From Streptomyces beigongshangae (GTDB lineage Bacteria; Actinomycetota; Actinomycetes; Streptomycetales; Streptomycetaceae), in NCBI RefSeq assembly GCF_019710745.1, contig NZ_JAHKJW010000036.1, positions 1 to 33,062 on the forward strand: a stretch of DNA of 33,062 nucleotides, read 5' to 3'. Below, in pieces: positions 7,515-14,355 of this stretch (position 1 is the first letter of the stretch; each line of letters opens with the position of its first letter). The position numbers and the translations under genes are program-made. Under the pieces are notes generated by a model. It made no database searches and had not been told where the DNA came from. It was given only the letters and a program-made list of their open reading frames with translations.

Positions 7515-8546
7515 GTGAACGTCCTGCTGTCGATCGCATTCGTGGGAGCCTGGAGCTCCGGTTTCATCGGGGCCAAACTCGGCTCGGGGAGCGCCCCCAC
7601 CCTCACACTGCTCATGTGGCGCTTCCTGCCGCTGGCCCTCGTCCTGGGCGCCGTCGCCCTGACCGTCGCGCGCGCCTCCTGGCGCGGGCTCGAAAGGCGT
7701 GACCTGTGCCGGCAGATCGCCGTCGGGGCGCTGTCGCAGAGCGGCTACCTCCTCACCGTCTACTACGCGATCGAGCTGGGCGTCTCCAGCGGGACGACGG
7801 CCCTCATCGACGGCACGCAGCCGCTGGTGGCCGGAGCGCTGGCGGGGCCGCTGCTGGGCACGGCCGTGTCGCGTACGCAGTGGCTCGGGCTGGCGCTGGG
7901 CGCGGCGGGTGTCGCCGTCGTCACCGCGGCCGACGCGGGCGCGGCGACGGGCGTCGCGTGGTGGGCGTACCTCGTGCCGTTCCTCGGCATGCTGTGCCTG
8001 GTCGCGGCGACCTTCCTGGACCGCCGGTCCCGCGCGGACGTCCGGCCGACGGTGGCCATGACGGTCCACTGCGTCACCAGTGCCGTCGTGTTCACGGCAC
8101 TCGCCGCCGCGACCGGGGGCCTGGTGCCACCGGCGGACGGCTCCTTCTGGGCGGCCGTGGTGTGGCTCGTGGTGCTCTCCACCTTCGGCGGCTACGGGCT
8201 GTACTGGCTGATCCTCAGGCGGTCCGGGGTGACGAAGGTCAACACCCTGATGTTCCTGATCGCCCCCGTCACTGCCGTGTGGGGCGCGCTGATGTTCGGC
8301 GAGCACTTCGGGACGCAGACCGCGGCGGGACTCGCGCTCGGCCTGCTGGCCGTCGCGGTCGTGCACCGAGGGGACCGCAGGGACCACGGGAACCGAAGCG
8401 GCCGCGGCCGGGGCCGCCGGGGAGGGCCGGCGGCCGCGGGCCCGCTCACGCCCCGGCGATCAGCGTGGCCCCGAGCACGATCATCGTCGCCGCGATCAGG
8501 GCGTCCAGTACCCGCCACGCCGACGGGCGGGCCAGGAGGGGACTGA
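7515..8546 (+). CDS. EamA-family (DMT) permease with a long C-terminal tail
   Basis: A drug/metabolite transporter with two EamA repeats and about ten membrane segments (residues 1-285), likely exporting a small metabolite or toxicant across the cytoplasmic membrane. The start is GTG at 7515 with GGAGG at 7499-7503, 11 nt upstream; a TTG at 7497 is possible but would overlap that site. The membrane part ends near ALGLLAVAVVHRG. The frame then runs on for about 58 Arg/Pro/Gly-rich residues to 8546, crossing a hairpin and 101 bp of the convergent lysE gene. Family members are usually about 290-300 residues, so the tail looks like read-through of antisense sequence caused by a lost stop or a frameshift. 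It is regulated by the divergent TetR. Confidence 0.85.
   Translation: MNVLLSIAFVGAWSSGFIGAKLGSGSAPTLTLLMWRFLPLALVLGAVALTVARASWRGLERRDLCRQIAVGALSQSGYLLTVYYAIELGVSSGTTALIDGTQPLVAGALAGPLLGTAVSRTQWLGLALGAAGVAVVTAADAGAATGVAWWAYLVPFLGMLCLVAATFLDRRSRADVRPTVAMTVHCVTSAVVFTALAAATGGLVPPADGSFWAAVVWLVVLSTFGGYGLYWLILRRSGVTKVNTLMFLIAPVTAVWGALMFGEHFGTQTAAGLALGLLAVAVVHRGDRRDHGNRSGRGRGRRGGPAAAGPLTPRRSAWPRARSSSPRSGRPVPATPTGGPGGD
8412..8435. terminator. Bidirectional hairpin at the eamA/lysE junction
   Basis: The arms at 8412-8420 and 8427-8435 form a perfect 9-bp G/C stem with a GGAGGG loop. It sits 10 nt beyond the lysE stop (minus strand) and exactly where eamA would be expected to end, although the eamA frame reads through it. 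Confidence 0.6.
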
Positions 8547-9126
8547 GCAGCCGCGCGCCGAAGCCGAGCGCGGCGAACCAGACCAGGCTGGCGATCACCG
8601 CGCCGAGGCCGAAGGTCCAGCGCAGGGGTCCGCGGTCGGCCGCGATGGATCCGAGCAGGAACACGGTGTCCAGGTAGACGTGCGGGTTCAGCCAGGTCAT
8701 CGCCAGACAGGTGAGCACGGCCCGCCGCCGCGAGCCCGCCGCCGCAGCCACCGCCGTACTCGTCGCCCCCGCAGCCACCGCCGTACTCGTCGCCCCCGCC
8801 GTCCCCGCTTCCACGGTCAGCGCCGAGGGGCGCAGTACGCGGCGCGCGGCGAGGCAGCCGTACCCGATCAGGAAGAGCCCGCCGATCCAGGCGACCGCGG
8901 TCACCGCCGAGGGCCACGCCACCACGAACGCGCCGACGCCGCCGACCCCGAGCGCGATGAGCACCGCGTCGGACAGGGCGCAGATGCCCACCACGGCGAG
9001 CACCGCCTCGCGGCGGACGCCCTGGCGCAGGACGAAGGCGTTCTGGGCGCCGATGGCGACGATGAGGGAGAGGCCGGTGCCGAACCCGGCGGCCGTGGCG
9101 GTCAGAGCGTGGTTCACGGCGTCCAC
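8446..9126 (-). CDS. lysE: LysE/ArgO-family basic amino acid exporter
   Basis: A 226-residue inner-membrane exporter with about six hydrophobic segments and the N-terminal family signature GLSLIVAIGAQNAFVLRQG (residues 17-35). TWLNPHVYLDT follows the central loop. The family exports lysine/arginine and protects against toxic accumulation of basic amino acids. The start is GTG at 9126 with no ribosome-binding site upstream, so it may be leaderless. It is divergent from a LysG/ArgP regulator, the standard arrangement for this exporter. The cytoplasmic loop between segments 3 and 4 is enlarged by an Ala-rich stretch with a perfectly duplicated nonapeptide (GATSTAVAA twice). The 3' end overlaps the long tail of eamA. 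Confidence 0.93.
   Translation of the reverse strand: MDAVNHALTATAAGFGTGLSLIVAIGAQNAFVLRQGVRREAVLAVVGICALSDAVLIALGVGGVGAFVVAWPSAVTAVAWIGGLFLIGYGCLAARRVLRPSALTVEAGTAGATSTAVAAGATSTAVAAAAGSRRRAVLTCLAMTWLNPHVYLDTVFLLGSIAADRGPLRWTFGLGAVIASLVWFAALGFGARLLSPLLARPSAWRVLDALIAATMIVLGATLIAGA
8744..8797. repeat. 27-bp perfect tandem duplication inside lysE
   Basis: Two exact 27-bp copies (8744-8770 and 8771-8797) encode GATSTAVAA twice in the cytoplasmic loop of LysE. The repeat is in frame, so copy-number change would lengthen the loop without breaking the protein. Confidence 0.9.
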
Positions 9127-9141
9127 GTTAGGAAGCCGACC

Positions 9142-9176
9142 GTACAGAAGTACAGCTAAAGATTCTTACGTATCAT
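9142..9176. promoter_or_regulatory. lysE-lysG divergent control region
   Basis: The roughly 60-bp gap between lysE and lysG is notably A/T-rich. It contains GTAC-AGAA-GTAC (9142-9153) and the palindrome AAGATTCTT (9159-9167), plausible LysG contacts. TATCAT at 9171-9176 is a plausible -10 for lysG and would start transcription only a few bases before its ATG. Confidence 0.55.
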
Positions 9177-9187
9177 TAGGAAATATG

Positions 9188-10153
9188 ATGTCGGAGCTGC
9201 CCCTCGACCAGGTGCGGACGCTGCTGACCGTCGTGGACGAGGGCACCTTCGACGCGGCGGCCGCCGTGCTCCATGTGACGCCGTCCGCGGTGAGCCAGCG
9301 GGTCAAGGCCCTGGAACAGCGCACCGGGCGGGTGCTGCTGATACGTACGAAGCCGGTCCGGCCGACCGAGTCCGGCGAGGCCGTCGTGCGCTTCGCCCGC
9401 CGGCTGGCCCGGCTCGAACTCGACACGCGGGCCGAACTCGGCATGACCGGCACCGAGGAGCCGACGCGCCTGTCGATCGCGGTGAACGCCGACTCGCTGG
9501 CCACCTGGTTCCTGCCCGCCCTCTCGCGGGTGCCCGGGGAACTGCGGCTCTGTTACGAGCTGCGCCGCGAGGACCAGGACCACACCGCCGCGCTGCTGCG
9601 CGAAGGGCTGGTGATGGCGGCCGTCACCTCCTCGCCGGACGCGGTGACGGGCTGCTCCGTCCGCAGGCTGGGCCGTATGCGGTACGTCCCGGTCGCGAGC
9701 CCCGCCTTCACCGGGCGGTGGTTCGGCGGACGGTCCGGCACCCCCGCGCCGGAGGTCGTCGCCGACGCGCCCGTGGTGGTCTTCGACCGGCGGGACGACA
9801 TCCAGGACGCGTTCGTCCGCGCGCTCTTCCGGGACCCGCACGGCCGCCGGGGCGCGAGTTCCGTGCACCGGCACCTCGTGCCGACCTCCGAGGGCTTCGT
9901 CGAGGCCGTCGCCGCCGGGATGGGCTGGGGCATGGTCCCCGACGCGCAGGCCGCTCCCCTGCTCCGGGCGGGACGGCTCGTGCGTTTCGCGCCGGACCGG
10001 CAGATCGACGTCCCGCTGTTCTGGCAGCAGTGGAAACTCGACTTCCCGGCGCTGGCGGCCGTCGCCGAGGCCGTCGCCGCGGAGGCCGCCGCGTCCCTGG
10101 ACGGCGGTTTCAGGAGGCCGGGCCCGGCCCCGACTCCCGTTCCAGGAAGCTGA
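9188..10153 (+). CDS. lysG: LysG/ArgP-type LysR-family regulator of lysE
   Basis: A 321-residue LysR-type activator. The N-terminal winged helix (about 1-62) contains FDAAAAVLHVTPSAVSQRVK, followed by the linker helix and an inducer-binding domain (about 90-300). The close match to the ArgP/LysG branch and the divergent lysE gene indicate that it senses lysine/arginine and activates export. Two adjacent ATGs are possible. AGGA at 9178-9181 is 6 nt from the second (9188) but only 3 nt from the first (9185), so 9188 is preferred. The last 44 bp overlap the convergent gene ending at 10110, which gives a Pro-rich tail (PGPAPTPVPGS). Confidence 0.92.
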   Translation: MSELPLDQVRTLLTVVDEGTFDAAAAVLHVTPSAVSQRVKALEQRTGRVLLIRTKPVRPTESGEAVVRFARRLARLELDTRAELGMTGTEEPTRLSIAVNADSLATWFLPALSRVPGELRLCYELRREDQDHTAALLREGLVMAAVTSSPDAVTGCSVRRLGRMRYVPVASPAFTGRWFGGRSGTPAPEVVADAPVVVFDRRDDIQDAFVRALFRDPHGRRGASSVHRHLVPTSEGFVEAVAAGMGWGMVPDAQAAPLLRAGRLVRFAPDRQIDVPLFWQQWKLDFPALAAVAEAVAAEAAASLDGGFRRPGPAPTPVPGS

Positions 10154-10643
10154 TCACCTGGGCTTCGAGGCTGTCCGGGGCCGCGTCGGACCGGGCGCCG
10201 GCCCCGACGGACGAGCCGTGCGGGCCGATGCCGCCCGTCCAGAGGTACCGCTCGGTCCACTCGTCGTCGACCTTCAGCTGGACCTGGACGTCCACCAGGG
10301 ACAGACAGTCCCCCGGAGCCGCGGCGTACAGGACGGAGGTGACCCGGCGCAGCGGATAGACGTCGAAGCCCTCGATGAACCGGGAGTTGCGCCAGTCCAG
10401 GAACGCGCTCTCGCCGTCCCGGCCGACCCGGACGTCGAGTTGGCCGTCCTCCAGGTGGATGCCGTGGTGGACGGTCGTACGGTTCTCCACGGTCACCCGG
10501 AACCGGAAGTAGTCGAGCCCCTCGGCCGCGTCGTCACGCCCGCGCGACGGCTCCGCCTTCTCCAGACCGTGGACGCGAATGCGCAGGCCGGCATGCTCGT
10601 CCTCGTACTCCTGCCAGTCCCCGACCACATTCGGTTCGTACAC
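10110..10643 (-). CDS. Conserved hypothetical protein
   Basis: A 177-residue soluble protein with no family I can name. It is acidic, has no signal peptide or membrane segment, and its middle (YFRFRVTVENRTTVHHGIHL, then DVQVQLKVDDEW) alternates in a way typical of a beta-sandwich. The GTG start at 10643 is supported by GAGAGG 6 nt upstream and by a well-formed promoter 29-58 nt upstream (10672-10701). Codon use is normal for the window. It is convergent with lysG, overlapping it by 44 bp, and divergent from the DUF4032 gene. The C-terminus (SGPGPAS) is low complexity. Confidence 0.8.
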   Translation of the reverse strand: MYEPNVVGDWQEYEDEHAGLRIRVHGLEKAEPSRGRDDAAEGLDYFRFRVTVENRTTVHHGIHLEDGQLDVRVGRDGESAFLDWRNSRFIEGFDVYPLRRVTSVLYAAAPGDCLSLVDVQVQLKVDDEWTERYLWTGGIGPHGSSVGAGARSDAAPDSLEAQVISFLERESGPGPAS

Positions 10644-10671
10644 GCTCCACCTCTCGCCTTCGGAGGGCTGC

Positions 10672-10701
10672 TTCCTATCTGTGCGGGCGACAGGGTGTCA
10701 A
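10672..10701 (-). promoter_or_regulatory. Vegetative-type promoter of the 10110-10643 gene
   Basis: On the minus strand, TTGACA (10701-10696), an 18-nt spacer and TAGGAA (10677-10672) match the principal-sigma consensus well. The predicted transcription start is near 10665, leaving a leader of about 22 nt that includes GAGAGG. Confidence 0.65.
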
Positions 10702-10737
10702 ATGAGCAGAATGGGCAGTGGCCGGGGTTTTCCTCCC

Positions 10738-10756
10738 GCTTGATCGCCGATCAAGC
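10738..10756. promoter_or_regulatory. 19-bp perfect palindrome, candidate operator
   Basis: GCTTGATC-GCC-GATCAAGC is a perfect dyad in the divergent region, 36 bp upstream of the -35 box of the minus-strand gene and 239 bp upstream of the DUF4032 start. The A/T-containing dyad with a 3-bp centre has the form of a TetR- or GntR-type operator. The regulator is unknown. Confidence 0.55.
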
Positions 10757-10927
10757 CGTGCGCAGCCGGAACCCGCGTTCCGGGGATCGCGGACGCTGCT
10801 CCGGCGTGCTGCACATCACGTCCCGCGGACCGGGCGGACGAGGACCGGCGGCGACGGGGCCGGCACCCCGCGCCCGCCGGACCGCCGTGTTGACCGAAGG
10901 GCCGTTCAGGTGCGGAGATACTCCTGC

Positions 10928-10954
10928 GACACGACCGACACGACCGATACGACG
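10928..10954. repeat. 9-bp tandem repeat (three copies)
   Basis: GACACGACC is present at 10928-10936 and 10937-10945, with a variant (GATACGACG) at 10946-10954, 40-67 nt before the DUF4032 ATG. It is non-coding in the frame of that gene's accepted start. Confidence 0.8.
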
Positions 10955-10994
10955 GACCACCACGACGAGCAGGACGAGGCAGGGCGGACGAGCC

Positions 10995-12299
10995 ATGGCA
11001 TTGCAGATCAGCGCCACCAACCCAGAGCATCCCGCGCTCCTGCTCGACCTGCCCTGGGAACTGCCCCTGGAGGAGTGGCCGGAGCACCACCTGGTGCCGC
11101 TGCCGCGGGGCATATCACGGCACGTGGTGCGGTACGCACGCGCCGGGACGGAGGTGGTGGCGGTCAAGGAGCTCGCCGAGCGGCCGGCCCTGCGCGAGTA
11201 CGAACTGCTGCGCGGTCTGGACCGCATGAACATTCCGGCGGTGGACCCGCTCGCCGTGGTCACCGGCCGCACCGACGCGGACGGCGGGCCGCTGGAGTCC
11301 GTGCTCATCACCCGCCACCTGGGCGGCTCGATGCCCTACCGGTCGATGTTCGAGACGACCATGCGGCCCGCCACCATGCACCGCCTCATGGACGCGCTGG
11401 CCGTCCTGCTGGTGCGGCTGCACCTCGCGGGCTTCGCCTGGGGCGACTGCTCGCTGTCCAACACGCTGTTCCGCCGGGACGCCGGGGCGTACGCCGCGTA
11501 CCTGGTCGACGCCGAGACCGGCGAGGTGCACCCGCAACTGAGCCCGGGACAGCGGGAGTACGACCTCGACCTGGCGCGCGTCAACATCAGCGGGGAGCTG
11601 CTGGACCTGGAGGCGTCCGGCGCGCTGCACCCGTCGGTGGACCCGATCGAGTTCGGCGCGGAGATCTGCCGGCGCTACACCGGACTGTGGCAGGAGCTCA
11701 CCCGGACGTCGGTGTACCCGGCGGGCGAGCACCACTACATCGACCGCCGGATCCGGCGCCTCAACGACCTCGGCTTCGACGTCGCCGAGATGCAGATCGC
11801 GCACTCCTCGAACGGCGACACCGTCACGTTCGTGCCGAAGGTCGTCGACGCCGGGCACCACCAGCGCCAGCTGCTGCGCCTGACCGGCCTCGACACCGAG
11901 GAGAACCAGGCACGGCGGCTGCTGAACGACCTGGAGAGCTGGATGGCCACCCAGGACGACCACGCCCCGGGCGACCCCCTGGCGGCCCGGCCGGAGGTCC
12001 TGGCCCACCGGTGGGTCCGGGACGTCTTCCGTCCCACCGTACGGGCCGTGCCCCCCGATCTGCGCGGTTCCATGGATCCGGCCGAGCTCTACCACGAGCT
12101 GCTGGAACACCGCTGGTACCTGTCCGAGCGGTCGCAGCACGACATCGACCTGGACACGGTCGTCAAGGATTACGTGACGAACATCCTGCTCAGGGCCCGG
12201 GACACGGTGTCGCCCCCGGCGGTGCCCGCCGGGGGCGACACCCAGGCCGGGGGCGACACTCAGGCCGGGGGAACGACCGCGACCGGGGAGGGCGCGTGA
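10995..12299 (+). CDS. DUF4032 protein with a kinase-like (LPS-kinase/RIO type) fold
   Basis: A 434-residue cytosolic protein conserved in actinomycetes. The N-terminal half looks like an atypical kinase: VAVKELAERPALREYELLRG (55-74, Lys58 and a Glu), the loop WGDCSLSN (149-156, Asp151 and Asn156) and YLVDAETG (about 169-176, Asp172). The DUF4032 domain occupies roughly 200-400. The phospho-acceptor is unknown. The start MALQISATNPEHPALLLDL fits the family; no strong ribosome-binding site precedes it. The C-terminal 30 residues are a Gly/Thr-rich repeat (GGDTQA twice) encoded over a strong hairpin, and the last 40 bp overlap the convergent uspA gene, so the true tail may vary between strains. 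Whether it is an active kinase is not established. Confidence 0.85.
   Translation: MALQISATNPEHPALLLDLPWELPLEEWPEHHLVPLPRGISRHVVRYARAGTEVVAVKELAERPALREYELLRGLDRMNIPAVDPLAVVTGRTDADGGPLESVLITRHLGGSMPYRSMFETTMRPATMHRLMDALAVLLVRLHLAGFAWGDCSLSNTLFRRDAGAYAAYLVDAETGEVHPQLSPGQREYDLDLARVNISGELLDLEASGALHPSVDPIEFGAEICRRYTGLWQELTRTSVYPAGEHHYIDRRIRRLNDLGFDVAEMQIAHSSNGDTVTFVPKVVDAGHHQRQLLRLTGLDTEENQARRLLNDLESWMATQDDHAPGDPLAARPEVLAHRWVRDVFRPTVRAVPPDLRGSMDPAELYHELLEHRWYLSERSQHDIDLDTVVKDYVTNILLRARDTVSPPAVPAGGDTQAGGDTQAGGTTATGEGA
12207..12241 (-). terminator. 16-bp perfect hairpin, terminator for uspA inside the DUF4032 3' end
   Basis: The arms 12207-12222 and 12226-12241 are exact complements with a 3-nt loop. 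On the minus strand the hairpin follows the uspA stop by 18 nt, as a terminator should. On the plus strand it lies inside the DUF4032 coding region, 58 nt before its stop. Confidence 0.65.
12228..12271. repeat. 18-bp tandem repeat at the DUF4032 C-terminus
   Basis: Units at 12228-12245 and 12246-12263 differ at one base, with a partial third unit at 12264-12271. They share sequence with the hairpin arm and encode repeated GGDTQA. Confidence 0.8.
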
Positions 12300-13105
12300 T
12301 GGACGACCGCGTGGGCCACCGAACCGATCCGTGAGCCCACGGCGGCCGACCGGTGCGCGCGCCGGCCGACCACCATCAGCTGCGCCCGGGCCGCCACCGA
12401 GAGCAGCACCTCGCCCGCGCTGCCCATCTCGACGTGCTGGGTCACCTCGACGCCGGGGAACCGTGCGAGCCAGGGCTCCAGCGCCTGCGCGAGCGCCTTC
12501 CTCTCGTACGGTTCCAGACCGCCGGCCTCGTCCGCGAGCGCCATCGAGCCGGGGCTGTAGGTGAAGACGGTGGGCAGGCTCCAGGCGCGTACGGCGCGCA
12601 GGGCGGCGCCGCGTGCCGCCGCCGCCCCGAAGGCGAACTCCAGGGCGGCCGCGCTGTCCTCCGGCCCGCCCTGCTGGCCGACGACGATCTCGCGGCCCGC
12701 CGCCTCCGACTCGGCCCGGTCCCCGGCGCGTACGAGCACGACGGGCCGGGCCGCCCCGGCGATGACCTGCTGGCCGACGGAGCCGAGCAGGAAGCCGACG
12801 ATCGCGCCGTGGCCGCGCGAGCCGAGCACCAGCGTCTCGGCCTGCGCGGCGGCGGCGGTCAGCGCCTCGACCGGGCCGCCGTCGAGGAGGTCGGTGGTCA
12901 CCGTCAGGCCGGGGTGACGGCCGGTGACCTCGTCCGCGGTGCGCGCCAGGGCCTCCTGGGCGTCCGCCGCCCGGTCCTCGGACTTCTCCCGGGCGTGCAC
13001 GACACGCAGCGGAAGGGCGCGGCGTACCGCTTCCCTGGCGGCCCAGTGCAGGGCGGCGAGGGATTCGGCGGAACCGTCTGCTCCCACGGTGATCGGGCGG
13101 GTCAT
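12260..13105 (-). CDS. Universal stress protein, tandem UspA domains
   Basis: A 281-residue cytosolic protein with two Usp domains (about 1-128 and 137-281). The first carries the complete ATP-binding signature G-x2-G-x9-G-S (GSRGHGAIVGFLLGS). The second has a partly lost version (VGRRAHRSAAVGSRIGS) in which the second Gly is Ala, so only domain 1 is likely to bind ATP strongly. Usp proteins support survival under starvation, hypoxia and oxidative stress. The ATG at 13105 has GGAGG 7 nt upstream. Its stop lies inside the end of the convergent DUF4032 gene, and a strong hairpin follows at once. The neighbours on the right are further stress-type genes. Confidence 0.93.
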   Translation of the reverse strand: MTRPITVGADGSAESLAALHWAAREAVRRALPLRVVHAREKSEDRAADAQEALARTADEVTGRHPGLTVTTDLLDGGPVEALTAAAAQAETLVLGSRGHGAIVGFLLGSVGQQVIAGAARPVVLVRAGDRAESEAAGREIVVGQQGGPEDSAAALEFAFGAAAARGAALRAVRAWSLPTVFTYSPGSMALADEAGGLEPYERKALAQALEPWLARFPGVEVTQHVEMGSAGEVLLSVAARAQLMVVGRRAHRSAAVGSRIGSVAHAVVHHAPSPVAVVPPA

Positions 13106-13214
13106 GTGGTGGCCTCCATGGCGTCGGTCGAAGGACCCACGCTATCGAGTGCTCCCTCCCGCCTGCGCGGTGGTGCCGCCCCTCACCCGCGGGGCGTACG
13201 GACGCGGGGCGTGT

Positions 13215-13409
13215 TCAGTGACCCTCCACGGCGTCCTCGTTCGCCCCGGGGCTGGGGCTGACGGGGTCGCCTCCACCCGCGCCCCGCCCCTTCGAGGTGT
13301 CCGTGTCCTCCTCGCGCCCCTGTTCCTTCAGTTCCTCGAGGACCTCACCGGTCGCTGTGGTGGTGCTGTCCTTCTCGTGCTGTCCGGAGTGCCGTGTGTC
13401 GTCTGTCAT
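13215..13409 (-). CDS. Small disordered hydrophilic protein
   Basis: A 64-residue protein rich in Asp, Glu, Gly, Thr and Ser with almost no hydrophobic residues except a short EVLEELKEQGREED helix (about 22-35). It belongs to no family I recognise; its composition resembles small stress-induced disordered proteins. A GGGTAC box ends 10 nt before the ATG and has GACT 15 nt upstream, resembling a SigB-type promoter and implying a nearly leaderless mRNA; no good ribosome-binding site is present. That promoter overlaps the stop codon of the upstream methyltransferase gene. Coding status rests on codon bias, start context and composition. Confidence 0.6.
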   Translation of the reverse strand: MTDDTRHSGQHEKDSTTTATGEVLEELKEQGREEDTDTSKGRGAGGGDPVSPSPGANEDAVEGH

Positions 13410-13419
13410 GCCCCGGCGA

Positions 13420-13444
13420 GTACCCCGCCGGCCGCGGTGCAGTC
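13420..13444 (-). promoter_or_regulatory. SigB-type promoter of the small disordered protein
   Basis: On the minus strand, GACT (13444-13441), a 15-nt spacer and GGGTAC (13425-13420) fit the streptomycete general-stress pattern GnnT-N14-16-GGGTAY. The predicted start of transcription is about 13413, 4 nt before the ATG at 13409. Confidence 0.55.
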
Positions 13445-14129
13445 AGTCCCGCTCGCCCCGGATGATCACCAGCTCCTCGCGCTCCTCGCACTCCGCGAGC
13501 CGGCCGGACTCCCTGAGCCACGGCAGCCGGGAGCGGAGCACGGGCCCGAAGGGGATGCGGGACCGGTCGCCGACCGTCGCCTTCAGCCCCGAGTCGGCCA
13601 GCCGCCGCAGGGTCTCCTCGGTACCGCTCAGCCCCGACTGGGCGATGAGCAGGACGCCGCCGGGCCGCAGGACGTGCGGCACCTCGGAGCAGATGCGGTC
13701 CAGGACCGCGCGGCCGTCGGGCCCGGCGTTCCAGGCCCGTTCGAGGCCCCGGGTGCTCGACAGCTCCGAAGGCGGCGTCGGGACGTACGGCGGATTGCTG
13801 ATGACGAGGTCGAAGGTGCGCCCGCGGACCGGTCCGAGGAGGTCGCCGCGGTGGACGGTGAGGCGCTGCCGGGCCCGCAGGGCGTTCAGCCGGGTCGTGA
13901 GCACGGCCCGCCAGGCGATGTCGACGGCCGTGACGCGCGCGCCCTTGCGGGCGGCGCAGATGGCCAGGGTTCCGGTGCCGGTCCCCAGGTCGAGGACGTC
14001 CATGCCGGGAGCCGGCCTCTCGCGGTAGAGGGCACGCGCCAGGAGGAAGGTGTCCGCCTGCGGCGCGTAGACGCCGGGCGGTGCCAGCACCGGGCCGGAA
14101 GGGCGTGTCGGGTCGACGAGAAAAGCCAT
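13443..14129 (-). CDS. HemK-like class I methyltransferase (NPPY family)
   Basis: A 228-residue SAM-dependent methyltransferase. Motif I is VLDLGTGTG (45-53), the acidic end of strand 2 is AVDIA (67-71) and the catalytic NPPY is at 111-114. NPPY enzymes methylate planar nitrogens, such as glutamine in release factors or exocyclic DNA/RNA amines. The short N-terminus and overall length are closer to HemK2/MTQ2-like proteins than to full PrmC. The ATG at 14129 has GAGG 9 nt upstream. The frame is open to 14252, but the added residues are not family-like. A dedicated substrate cannot be assigned from sequence. Confidence 0.85.
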   Translation of the reverse strand: MAFLVDPTRPSGPVLAPPGVYAPQADTFLLARALYRERPAPGMDVLDLGTGTGTLAICAARKGARVTAVDIAWRAVLTTRLNALRARQRLTVHRGDLLGPVRGRTFDLVISNPPYVPTPPSELSSTRGLERAWNAGPDGRAVLDRICSEVPHVLRPGGVLLIAQSGLSGTEETLRRLADSGLKATVGDRSRIPFGPVLRSRLPWLRESGRLAECEEREELVIIRGERD

Positions 14130-14282
14130 GAGGGTGATCCTCTGTCCGGGCGCCCTCGCGGGTGCGGGAGATCGAGCGACTCGGTCACCGATGCCAGGTC
14201 GGGCACGTTTTCCAGCCACCGAGTGCCCCTGGATCACCCCTCCACACCTCACCCGTCACGGGCCTCGCACCGGGACGCGGGA

Positions 14283-14329
14283 ACGCCCCCGGACGGTCGG
14301 GGAAGGGTCCCGTGACCGTCCGGGGGCGT
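14283..14329 (-). terminator. 16-bp perfect hairpin, terminator of csbD-like gene
   Basis: The arms 14283-14298 and 14314-14329 are exact complements around a 15-nt loop, 27 nt downstream of the CsbD-like stop on the minus strand and well upstream of the methyltransferase start. Confidence 0.75.
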
Positions 14330-14355
14330 GCCGCGCGTACGGGCGTCCCCGGTTC

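Larger units (their letters stand above)
10644..10994. other. 351-bp divergent intergenic region
   Basis: The region holds the promoter of the 10643 gene (10672-10701), a 19-bp perfect palindrome (10738-10756) and a 9-bp repeat in three copies (10928-10954) ahead of the DUF4032 gene. The rest shows no convincing reading frame; open frames here lack normal third-position bias. A TTGACC at 10890 has no -10 at normal spacing. Confidence 0.6.

Noticed and set aside
8744..8797. CRISPR-like direct repeats
   Set aside because: There are only two units with no spacers, in frame inside lysE; this is a simple tandem duplication.
10890..10922. TTGACC...GATACT as promoter of the DUF4032 gene
   Set aside because: The spacer would be 21 nt, too long for a functional principal-sigma promoter.
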